NCBI GenBank assembly: GCA_919902775.1
Contig: CAKKRJ010000010.1
Span: 124,001-188,000, forward strand
DNA from: Burkholderiaceae bacterium
GTDB lineage: Bacteria; Pseudomonadota; Gammaproteobacteria; Burkholderiales; Burkholderiaceae_C
DNA: 64,000 bases
Direction of reading: 5' to 3'
Made by a program: the position numbers and the translations under genes. The notes under the pieces are model-generated. The model was not told the DNA's origin and did no database searches. It was given only the letters and a program-made list of their open reading frames with translations. Position 1 is the stretch's first letter; each line of letters opens with the position of its first letter. Positions 41,510-48,701 of the stretch are shown here, piece after piece.

Positions 41510-41812
41510 ATGATCCTCGAACTCGCCGACATCCGCATCCACCCCGGGCAGCAAGCCGCCTTTGAAAAAGCCATTGAACTCGGTTTGAACACCGTGGCGT
41601 GCCAAGCCAAAGGGTTTCAGGGCGGCAAAGTCAACCGTGGCATTGAAAGCCCCGAACGCTATGTGCTGCAAATTTTCTGGGACACCCTGGAAGACCACAC
41701 CGTGGGATTCCGTCAGTCCCCTCTGTTCACGCAATGGCGTGCCATCGTCGGCCCGTTCTTTGCCGCACCGCCTCACGTGGAGCACTTCGAGTTGACCGTC
41801 AAGTCGCAATAA
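41510..41812 (+). CDS. antibiotic biosynthesis monooxygenase (ABM) domain protein
   Basis: A 100-residue dimeric ferredoxin-like domain. The opening MILELADIRIHPGQQAAFEKAIELG and YVLQIFWDTLEDHTVGFRQSPLFTQWRA are characteristic of ABM/Dabb-like proteins. Such proteins act as small cofactor-free monooxygenases, haem degraders or ligand-binding proteins. The role here is open. It lies convergent to marR, with a 27-base gap. Confidence 0.8.
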   Translation: MILELADIRIHPGQQAAFEKAIELGLNTVACQAKGFQGGKVNRGIESPERYVLQIFWDTLEDHTVGFRQSPLFTQWRAIVGPFFAAPPHVEHFELTVKSQ

Positions 41813-41839
41813 GCCCACACGCCTGCCGACCCATCACCG

Positions 41840-42277
41840 TCAAGACGCCTCGTGCCCCGCCACCAAACGACGCAGCAAGTGCATGAATTGCGCCTGCTCA
41901 TCCGGCTCCAGCGGCGACACAATCTCCGTCTGAATCGCCGCCACGGCAGCGGTCATGCCGGTCAGGGCCTGCAAACCTTGGGGCGTCAGCACCAGCAACT
42001 TTCGTCGCCGATCGACGTCATCCGCGCGCCGCTCGATCCAACCCTTGGTTTCCAGACGGCCAATCACCGAGCCCGACGTGGCGGGATCAAAAGCCACACG
42101 CTTGGCCAAAGTGATTTGGTCAACGCCCGGGGTATCCTGCAAGGCGTTGAGTATCGCGAACTGAACCGGCGTGACATCGACAGCCGCCAAATGGTCATTG
42201 AAAATGGCCACGGAAATTTGGTGGGCCCGCCGGATCAGGTGCCCCGGCGCAGCGGCCAAGTCAAAGCTGTGGTTCAT
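41840..42277 (-). CDS. MarR family transcriptional regulator
   Basis: A 145-residue winged-helix repressor, usually responding to aromatic or phenolic ligands. The DNA-binding core is TPVQFAILNALQDTPGVDQITLAKRVAFDPATSGSVIGRLETKGWIERRADDVDRRRKLLVLTPQG (about 41-107). ATG 42277 has GAGGAG 10 bases upstream. It is divergent from the fumarylpyruvate hydrolase-like gene and the TRAP transporter, which it probably controls through the palindrome at 42340-42351. Confidence 0.93.
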   Translation of the reverse strand: MNHSFDLAAAPGHLIRRAHQISVAIFNDHLAAVDVTPVQFAILNALQDTPGVDQITLAKRVAFDPATSGSVIGRLETKGWIERRADDVDRRRKLLVLTPQGLQALTGMTAAVAAIQTEIVSPLEPDEQAQFMHLLRRLVAGHEAS

Positions 42278-42334
42278 GGTGGCAAGTCTCCTCAAGGCAG
42301 GGTTATCACCAGTCGCTGTGCTGGCGCAGGCTTC

Positions 42335-42351
42335 TATAGTAAGCGTGCTTA
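42335..42351. promoter_or_regulatory. -10 box overlapped by a probable MarR operator
   Basis: TATAGT (42335-42340) is a -10-like box for the rightward catabolic genes. It is overlapped by the palindrome TAAGC-GT-GCTTA (42340-42351), placed at the expected transcription start in the 135-base gap between marR and the hydrolase gene. Binding there would block transcription. The operator role is inferred from position and symmetry. Confidence 0.55.
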
Positions 42352-42412
42352 GCAAGTTTTTGTTGGATGGATTTCACCTTCCCCACATCCTCTACCCACC
42401 CGAAAGTCATTC

Positions 42413-43108
42413 ATGAGTTTTGTTTTTCCCCCATCACCCGCCGTGTCTGTCCCTGTGCTTGGACAAGCCAGCCAGTTTCCGGTGCACCGCATTTATTGCG
42501 TGGGTCGCAACTACGAAGAACACGCCAAAGAAATGGGCTTCACCGGGCGTGAACCCCCTTTCTTCTTTTTGAAGCCAGCGGACAGCCTGGTGGTGGTCGA
42601 ATCCGGTCAAACAGGCCAGATGCCCTACCCCAGCCTGACGCAGAACCTGCACCACGAGATCGAACTGGTGGTGGCGATTGGCACTGGCGGGCGCAACATT
42701 TTGGCGGCAGACGCGGTCAAACACATCTATGGTTACGCCGTGGGCCTGGACATGACGCGTCGGGACCTGCAAAACGACATGAAAAAGCAAGGCCGCCCCT
42801 GGTGCATTGGCAAGGCGTTTGACCACTCGGCCCCCATTGGCCCCATCACCCCCATCGCGCAAGCCGGTGACGTGAACCACGCCGAGATCAGCCTGCAAGT
42901 CAACGGCAGCGATCGCCAGCGCAGCAACGTCTCCAAACTGATCTGGAACGTGGCCGAAACCATTGAACACTTGTCGGCGGCCTGGGAACTGCAGCCTGGC
43001 GACCTGATTTACACGGGCACACCCGAAGGCGTGGCTGCTGTCGTGTCGGGCGACGTCCTGGTCGGCGAAGTGGCGGGCTTGGGCCGTCTTGAAGTGCACA
43101 TCAAATGA
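42413..43108 (+). CDS. fumarylacetoacetate hydrolase family protein (fumarylpyruvate hydrolase-like)
   Basis: A 231-residue FAH-fold enzyme. The metal ligands are visible: E82 and E84 in NLHHEIELVVAIG and D113 in AVGLDMTRRDLQ. The opening IYCVGRNYEEHAKEMG and the tail PGDLIYTGTPEGVAAV are typical of fumarylpyruvate hydrolases of the gentisate pathway (fumarate plus pyruvate from fumarylpyruvate). The ring-cleaving dioxygenase and the isomerase that should precede this step are not in the window. The gene heads a hydrolase-TRAP cluster next to marR. Confidence 0.87.
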   Translation: MSFVFPPSPAVSVPVLGQASQFPVHRIYCVGRNYEEHAKEMGFTGREPPFFFLKPADSLVVVESGQTGQMPYPSLTQNLHHEIELVVAIGTGGRNILAADAVKHIYGYAVGLDMTRRDLQNDMKKQGRPWCIGKAFDHSAPIGPITPIAQAGDVNHAEISLQVNGSDRQRSNVSKLIWNVAETIEHLSAAWELQPGDLIYTGTPEGVAAVVSGDVLVGEVAGLGRLEVHIK

Positions 43109-43199
43109 TGAACAAAAGTGCCTGACATCGCCAAATCATGGTGTTTACCCCGAGTAAAAATCGCAACACTTGCAACATAATTCATGTTTTTCACAGGCA

Positions 43200-43227
43200 T
43201 TTACCGACCCACCGGTTGGTTTAATAT
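43200..43227 (+). promoter_or_regulatory. candidate promoter of the TRAP transporter genes
   Basis: TTTACC (43200-43205), a 16-base spacer and TAATAT (43222-43227) lie 32 bases before the binding-protein start. The spacer contains the self-complementary ACCGGT. Confidence 0.45.
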
Positions 43228-43258
43228 TCATTTTTTCAAACACGAAGGAGACAAATTG

Positions 43259-44290
43259 ATGAAATCACTTTTGAAACAAACCGCCTTGGCCGCAGGCCTG
43301 CTGGCTGCGGGCTTTGGCGTTCAGGCGCAAACCATCACGCTGAAGGTTCACCACTTCCTGGGACCTCAGTCCATTCAGCACACCACCATGCTGGGTGAGT
43401 GGTGCAAAAACATTGCACGGGACTCCAAAGACCGCCTCAAGTGCGACATCTTCCCGGCCATGCAGCTGGGCGGCACACCGCCCCAGCTGTACGAGCAAGC
43501 CCGTGACGGCGTGGTCGACGTGGCCTGGACACTGCAGGCCTACACACCCAAGCTGGCCAAACTCGAAGTCTTCGAGTTGCCCTTCATGATGACCAATGCC
43601 GAGGCCACCAGCCGCGCAGCCTGGGATTTCGCGCAGAAATACGCCCAGGACGATTTCAAGGACGTGAAGATGCTGGCCGTGCACGTGCACGGCCCGGGCA
43701 ACATCTTCACCAAAAGCAAAGCGGTCCACACCATGGCCGACCTCAAGGGCCTGAAGGTGCGTGCGCCCACGCGCCAAGTCAACAAGATGGTGGCCATGAT
43801 GGGCGCCACCCCGGTGGCCATGCCTGTGCCTCAAGTGCCAGAAGCCCTGTCCAAAGGCGTAATTGACGGTGCCGTGATTCCCTACGAAGTGGCGCCTGGC
43901 CTGAAGGTCAACGAGTTGACCAACTTCACGGCCGAAACCGACCGCAGCTACAACGCGCTCTACACCACCGTGTTTGTGGTGCCGATGAACAAGGCCAAGT
44001 ACGAATCGCTGCCTGCGGATCTGAAAGCCGTGATCGACAAAAACTCGGGCCGTGAACTGTCGGCCTTCATGGGTAAAACCCAGGCCGGCCATGATGTGCC
44101 CGGCAAAAAGGTGTTCGAAGCCTCTGCCAACCAGAAGATCAGCGTGATCCCCAAGGCTGAGTTGGAAAAGTGGAAAAAGGCCACCGATCCGTTGGACAAT
44201 GCCTGGGTGGCCGATATGACCAGCAAGGGCTTTGATGGCAAAGGCATGCTGCAAACCGCCACCGATCTGATCAAGCAATACACCAAGTAA
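43259..44290 (+). CDS. dctP: TRAP transporter substrate-binding protein (DctP family)
   Basis: The periplasmic solute receptor captures an organic acid for the DctQM membrane complex. The 343 residues have a signal peptide (MKSLLKQTALAAGLLAAGFGVQA, cleavage after VQA). The family pattern includes HFLGPQSIQHTTMLGEWCKNI, IFPAMQLGGTPPQLYEQARDGVVDVAW and the ligand-binding Arg in LKGLKVRAPTRQVNKMV. AAGGAG lies 8 bases before ATG 43259. Context with an FAH hydrolase suggests an aromatic or dicarboxylic acid as ligand. A strong terminator follows the gene. Confidence 0.93.
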   Translation: MKSLLKQTALAAGLLAAGFGVQAQTITLKVHHFLGPQSIQHTTMLGEWCKNIARDSKDRLKCDIFPAMQLGGTPPQLYEQARDGVVDVAWTLQAYTPKLAKLEVFELPFMMTNAEATSRAAWDFAQKYAQDDFKDVKMLAVHVHGPGNIFTKSKAVHTMADLKGLKVRAPTRQVNKMVAMMGATPVAMPVPQVPEALSKGVIDGAVIPYEVAPGLKVNELTNFTAETDRSYNALYTTVFVVPMNKAKYESLPADLKAVIDKNSGRELSAFMGKTQAGHDVPGKKVFEASANQKISVIPKAELEKWKKATDPLDNAWVADMTSKGFDGKGMLQTATDLIKQYTK

Positions 44291-44306
44291 TTGGGGCTTG
44301 CCCAAC

Positions 44307-44343
44307 ACAGAGCAGGCGTGCACAGCATCCCTGCTCTGTTTTT
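44307..44343 (+). terminator. intra-operon terminator between dctP and dctQ
   Basis: A perfect 10-bp stem (ACAGAGCAGG 44307-44316 with CCTGCTCTGT 44330-44339) with a 13-base loop runs into five T. It should let the binding protein be made in excess over the membrane subunits. Confidence 0.85.
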
Positions 44344-44410
44344 ATGTGCAGCACAGTTTATTTACGTCCAAAGCCACCCGCTGCTTTTTCTACTTGCGAT
44401 ACAACCCATC

Positions 44411-44902
44411 ATGATGTTTTCAAACTCACTGGACCGCCTTGCCCGGTTCTGCAGCATTCTGGGCGGACTGGTCATGACCGCCATCATGCTGATGACCTGC
44501 TACAGCCTGATCAGCCGCAACCTGTTCGACTCCGCCCTCATTGGCGACTTCGAGCTGACGGGCGTCGGTGCCGGCGCAGCGATCGCCCTGTTCATGCCGC
44601 TGTGTCAACTCAAACACGAAAACATCATCGTTGACTTCTTCACCGCCAACCGCAGCGAGGCCTTCAATTTCAGGCTCGATCGCTTGGGTGATTTGCTGAT
44701 GGCCGTCATTTTTTCCTTGCTGGCCTGGCGCTGCACGGCAGCGGCCATCAACGCGGTCGACACCATGGGTGCGTCGATGCTGCTGGGTTTTCCTGACTGG
44801 ATTGTGTTCACCAGCATGGCCATTCCATTCGGCATCACCGCCCTCATTGCGGTCAACCAGATGGCTTCCCGATTCAACTCCAACGACAAGGCCTGCGCAT
44901 GA
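44411..44902 (+). CDS. dctQ: TRAP transporter small permease (DctQ family)
   Basis: A 163-residue inner-membrane protein with four hydrophobic helices. The family region ILGGLVMTAIMLMTCYSLISRNLF...GDFELTGVGAGAAIALFMPLCQLKHENIIVDFFT is clear. ATG 44411 is directly followed by a second ATG, and no good Shine-Dalgarno is seen. It sits downstream of the terminator after dctP and overlaps dctM by 4 bases (ATGA). Confidence 0.92.
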   Translation: MMFSNSLDRLARFCSILGGLVMTAIMLMTCYSLISRNLFDSALIGDFELTGVGAGAAIALFMPLCQLKHENIIVDFFTANRSEAFNFRLDRLGDLLMAVIFSLLAWRCTAAAINAVDTMGASMLLGFPDWIVFTSMAIPFGITALIAVNQMASRFNSNDKACA

Positions 44903-46215
44903 CCCCGATCATTTTGGCTTCGTTGATCTTTGGCATCATGCTGTGCCTGATGGTCATCCGCGTGCCCATTGCAGGCGCCATGTTCCTGGCGGGAACCGCC
45001 GGATTCATCCTGCAGACCGGCGTTCAGCCTTACCTGAACTTTTTGAACAACCTCGCATTTGCCCGATTGGCCAACTACGACCTGTCGGTGATCCCGCTGT
45101 TCATTCTGATGGGGCACTTCGCCACCCAGGGCGGCATCAGCAAGGCGCTGTTCCAGTTTGCCGCAGCCGTCATGGGCCGCTTCAAAGGCGGCCTGGCCAT
45201 GGGTGCCGTGCTGGCGTGCGGTGCATTTGGTGCCATTTGCGGCTCGTCGGTCGCCACGGCCGCCACCATCACGGGTGTGGCGCTGCCTGAAATGAAACGC
45301 CACGGCTATTCGGGTCGGCTGTCCACGGGCACGCTGGCGGCCGGTGGCACGCTGGGCATCCTGATTCCGCCTTCGGTGCCGTTGGTGATCTACGCCATCC
45401 TGACCGAGCAAAACATCGCCAAACTGTTTGCAGCGGCGATGATGCCCGGCATCATCGCCATGGCCGGCTACATGATCGCCATTGCCATTTATGTGCGCGT
45501 GGTGCCCGGGCAAGCCCCCGACCAGGAAGACCGTGAAAAGCTGACGCTGGAATCGCTCAAAGGCATCTTGCCCATCGCCACCATCTTCATCATCGTGTTC
45601 GGTGGCATTTACGCAGGCTTCTTCACGCCCACCGAAGGCGCTGCCGTGGGCGCCGCATCGACCTTTTTGGCTGCTTTGCTCAAACGCGAACTGACGTGGG
45701 ACAAATTCCTGCATTGCTTCCACGCCACAGCGCTCAGCTCGGCCATGATTTTCATGATCTTCATGGGCGCCGACGTGATGAACGCCTCACTGGCGCGCAC
45801 CCAGGTGCCCGGCCAATTGGCCGAGTTGGTCGTGTCCATGAACCTGGCCCCGCTGATGGTGGTGTCCGGCATCTTGCTGCTGTATGTGGTGCTGGGCGCC
45901 GTGATGGATGAACTGAGCATGCTGCTGCTGACCATCCCCATCTTTTTCCCAATCATCATGAAGCTCGACTTTGGCATGACCCCGGAGCACACCGCCATCT
46001 GGTTCGGCATCATGGTGCTGATGACCGTGGGTTTTGGCATGCTGGCACCGCCCGTGGGCCTGAACGTGTACGTGGTCAACGGCATGGCCAAAGACGTGCC
46101 GCTGAGCGAAAGCTACAAAGGCATCATGCCTTTCCTGATCAGCGACACCATCCGCACCTTGCTGCTGCTGTTCTTCCCTGGCATCTCACTGTTCCTGATC
46201 CAGTACCTGACTTGA
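44899..46215 (+). CDS. dctM: TRAP transporter large permease (DctM family)
   Basis: The 438-residue membrane subunit that carries out Na+-driven solute uptake. It has about 12 hydrophobic segments with the typical VPIAGAMFLAGTAGF, ALAYGAICGSSVATAATI-like and GGTLGILIPPSVPLVIYAILTEQNIAKLFAAAMMPG motifs, and the second half repeat MDELSMLLLTIPIFFPII. Its start overlaps the dctQ stop. It is the last gene of the cluster. Confidence 0.95.
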   Translation: MTPIILASLIFGIMLCLMVIRVPIAGAMFLAGTAGFILQTGVQPYLNFLNNLAFARLANYDLSVIPLFILMGHFATQGGISKALFQFAAAVMGRFKGGLAMGAVLACGAFGAICGSSVATAATITGVALPEMKRHGYSGRLSTGTLAAGGTLGILIPPSVPLVIYAILTEQNIAKLFAAAMMPGIIAMAGYMIAIAIYVRVVPGQAPDQEDREKLTLESLKGILPIATIFIIVFGGIYAGFFTPTEGAAVGAASTFLAALLKRELTWDKFLHCFHATALSSAMIFMIFMGADVMNASLARTQVPGQLAELVVSMNLAPLMVVSGILLLYVVLGAVMDELSMLLLTIPIFFPIIMKLDFGMTPEHTAIWFGIMVLMTVGFGMLAPPVGLNVYVVNGMAKDVPLSESYKGIMPFLISDTIRTLLLLFFPGISLFLIQYLT

Positions 46216-46251
46216 GCCTCGGTCTGACCTGATCAGACCCTCTGTCCTGCA

Positions 46252-46285
46252 AAGCCTCCGAAGCCCCCGCCCCGGAGGCTTTTTT
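46252..46285 (+). terminator. Rho-independent terminator after dctM
   Basis: A 9-bp stem (46252-46260 with 46273-46281) is followed by a T6 run (46280-46285). A 7-bp hairpin (GGTCTGA 46221-46227 with TCAGACC 46233-46239) lies just before it. Confidence 0.88.
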
Positions 46286-46353
46286 CATGGCGAACTGGTT
46301 AGACTCAACACTGACCTGCAGCCCCAAATTTCACCCACTCTTGATCCCCCTCC

Positions 46354-46902
46354 ATGATGTTTGACCGCACCATCCGACATTGCCGCCAATGCGGTGCCCT
46401 GGTGGCCCGCCGCTTGCCGGACGACGGCGACACCCGTGAACGGGCCATTTGCACCGCGTGCCACACAGTGCACTACGAAAACCCGCTCAATGTGGTGGGC
46501 ACCGTGCCGTGGTGGGGCGATCAGGTCTTGCTGTGCCAACGCAACATCGAGCCGCGCAAAGGCAAGTGGACGCTGCCCGCCGGCTTCATGGAGCTGGGCG
46601 AATCCACCGCCCAAGGCGCAGCCCGGGAAACCACCGAAGAAGCTGGCGCACAATTCATCATGGAAGACCTGTTCACCGTGATGAGCGTGCCCCGCGTGGG
46701 GCAAGTGCACCTGTATTACCGTGCCCGCCTGACCAGCCCGGTGTTCGATCCCGGGTACGAGACCATGCAAGCGCAATTGTTCACAGAAGACGAGATTCCC
46801 TGGGATGAACTGGCCTTCAGAACCGTGAAAGAAACACTGGAACACTACTTTGCCGACCGGCGTGCTGGACACTTCGGCACGCATGCGTTCGACATCGCTT
46901 GA
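46354..46902 (+). CDS. Nudix hydrolase with N-terminal zinc ribbon
   Basis: A 182-residue protein. Residues 10-36 form a CxxC...CxxC zinc ribbon (CRQCG, CTAC), and the complete Nudix box G-x5-E-x7-REUxEExGU is at about 75-97 (GFMELGESTAQGAARETTEEAGA). The ribbon-Nudix combination is shared with NudC-like NADH pyrophosphatases but the protein is shorter, so it is better called an ADP-ribose/NADH-type pyrophosphohydrolase of unknown substrate. It lies alone, convergent with the acyl-CoA synthetase gene across a 38-base gap that holds the palindrome GGCCTGCAGGCC. Confidence 0.88.
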   Translation: MMFDRTIRHCRQCGALVARRLPDDGDTRERAICTACHTVHYENPLNVVGTVPWWGDQVLLCQRNIEPRKGKWTLPAGFMELGESTAQGAARETTEEAGAQFIMEDLFTVMSVPRVGQVHLYYRARLTSPVFDPGYETMQAQLFTEDEIPWDELAFRTVKETLEHYFADRRAGHFGTHAFDIA

Positions 46903-46940
46903 GGCTTAGGCCTGCAGGCCCGTTCAACAGGCCAACGACC

Positions 46941-48587
46941 TCACACGTCGATGGCTTGCGCCGACCCCGCCTGCTTGCGCAATTCAAACTTCTGGATCTT
47001 GCCGGTGCTGGTTTTGGGCAACTCGCCAAACACCACCGCGCGGGGCACCTTGAAGCCCGCCAGGTGCTGCTTGCAGTGCGCCACGATCTGCTCGGGCGTG
47101 GTTTGAGCGCCGCTTTTCAGCTCGACAAAGGCGCAAGGCGTCTCACCCCAACGGGCATCGGGCTTGGCCACCACGGCTGCGGCCAGCACATCGGGATGGC
47201 GGTACAGCATGTCTTCCACTTCGATGGATGAAATGTTCTCTCCCCCCGAGATGATGATGTCCTTGCTGCGGTCCTTGATCTTGATGTAGCCATCGGGGTA
47301 TTGCACCGCCAGATCACCACTGTGGAACCAGCCACCGGCAAAGGCTTCCTGTGTGGCCTTGGCGTTTTTCAGATACCCCTTCATGGCAATGTTGCCGCGG
47401 AACATGATCTCGCCCATGGTCTCACCGTCCTGCTGCACAGGCAGCAGGGTCTCGGGGTTGAGCACGCGCACGTCGCGCTGCAGGTGGTAGCGCACCCCCT
47501 GACGGGCGTTCAGACGGGCCCGCTCGCCAATGTCCAGCCCATCCCATTCGGCGTGCTGGGCGCAGACGGTGGCCGGGCCATAGACCTCCGTCAAACCATA
47601 CACATGGGTCAAGTCAAAGCCCATGGCTTCCATGCCCTCGATCATCGACGCCGGTGGCGCAGCCCCCGCCACCATGGCTTGGATGCCCGCCGGCACACCC
47701 GCCTTCATGGCCTGCGGCGCATTGACCAGCAGACCGTGCACGATCGGCGCACCACAGTAATGCGTGACCCCATGCTGCCGCATGGCCTCAAAAATCAGCT
47801 GTGCATCGACCCGGCGCAAACACACGTTCACGCCCGCACGCGCCGCCACCGTCCACGGAAAACACCAACCATTGCAGTGAAACATGGGCAAGGTCCACAA
47901 GTAAGTGGCGTGCTTGGGCATGTCCCATTCCAGGATGTTGGAGACCGCATTGGTCGCCGCCCCTCGGTGGTGGTAAACCACCCCCTTGGGGTTGCCGGTG
48001 GTGCCGCTGGTGTAGTTCAGGGCAATCGCATCCCACTCGTCGGCAGGCAGGCTCCAGGCAAATTCAGCGTCGCCCCCGGCCACAAAGGCGTCGTAAGTCA
48101 GCGCGCCCAGCGGCTCACTGGCGCCGCTGTACAGCGCGTCGGTCACATCGATCACCAGCAGGGGCCACTTGGCTTGGCGCAACGCCAAAGCTTGTTTCAT
48201 CACCCCGGAAAACTCAGGGTCCACGATCACCACCTTGGCCTCGCCATGGTCCAGCATGAAGGCCAAAGTTTCCGGGTCCAGCCGGGTGTTGAGCGCATTG
48301 AGCACCGCGCCCGCCATCGGCATGCCAAAGTGCGCCTCCACCATGGGCGGCGTGTTGGGCAGCATCACCGCCACGGTGTCGTTTTTGCCAATGCCCGCCT
48401 GCGCCAGCGCACTGGCCAGCTGGCGGCAGCGCCGGTAGGTGGTGGCCCAATCCTGGCGCAAATCGCCATGCACAATGGCCAAGCGGTCGGGATAGACCTC
48501 GGCCGTGCGCTCGATGAAAGACAGCGGCGACATCGGCGCATGGTTGGCCGGGGTTTGTGGCAGGTCTTGGTCGTAAATGGAGGTCAT
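46941..48587 (-). CDS. acyl-CoA synthetase (AMP-binding family)
   Basis: The enzyme activates a fatty or other carboxylic acid with ATP and CoA. The 548 residues contain the ATP motif NYTSGTTGNPKGVVYHHRGA (about 190-209), the adenylate-binding VYGLTEVYGPATV, the hinge SGDLAVQYPDGYIKIKDRSKDIIISGGENISS and the C-terminal catalytic Lys in PKTSTGKIQKFELR. The chain-length preference cannot be read; relatives are often medium-chain or 'fadD3-like' enzymes. ATG 48587 has no good Shine-Dalgarno. A long open frame continues upstream opposite dnaG, but it is not coding. Confidence 0.92.
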   Translation of the reverse strand: MTSIYDQDLPQTPANHAPMSPLSFIERTAEVYPDRLAIVHGDLRQDWATTYRRCRQLASALAQAGIGKNDTVAVMLPNTPPMVEAHFGMPMAGAVLNALNTRLDPETLAFMLDHGEAKVVIVDPEFSGVMKQALALRQAKWPLLVIDVTDALYSGASEPLGALTYDAFVAGGDAEFAWSLPADEWDAIALNYTSGTTGNPKGVVYHHRGAATNAVSNILEWDMPKHATYLWTLPMFHCNGWCFPWTVAARAGVNVCLRRVDAQLIFEAMRQHGVTHYCGAPIVHGLLVNAPQAMKAGVPAGIQAMVAGAAPPASMIEGMEAMGFDLTHVYGLTEVYGPATVCAQHAEWDGLDIGERARLNARQGVRYHLQRDVRVLNPETLLPVQQDGETMGEIMFRGNIAMKGYLKNAKATQEAFAGGWFHSGDLAVQYPDGYIKIKDRSKDIIISGGENISSIEVEDMLYRHPDVLAAAVVAKPDARWGETPCAFVELKSGAQTTPEQIVAHCKQHLAGFKVPRAVVFGELPKTSTGKIQKFELRKQAGSAQAIDV

Positions 48588-48701
48588 CAAAATTCTTGAA
48601 ACTGTGGGCAAGTCCGATTGGAGGGCGCTTGCCTGACCCCAGGCTGAAATCCGACGCCCTTCGGCGCGTTCGGACCCAGCCTTATCGGCGAAAATACCCG
48701 G

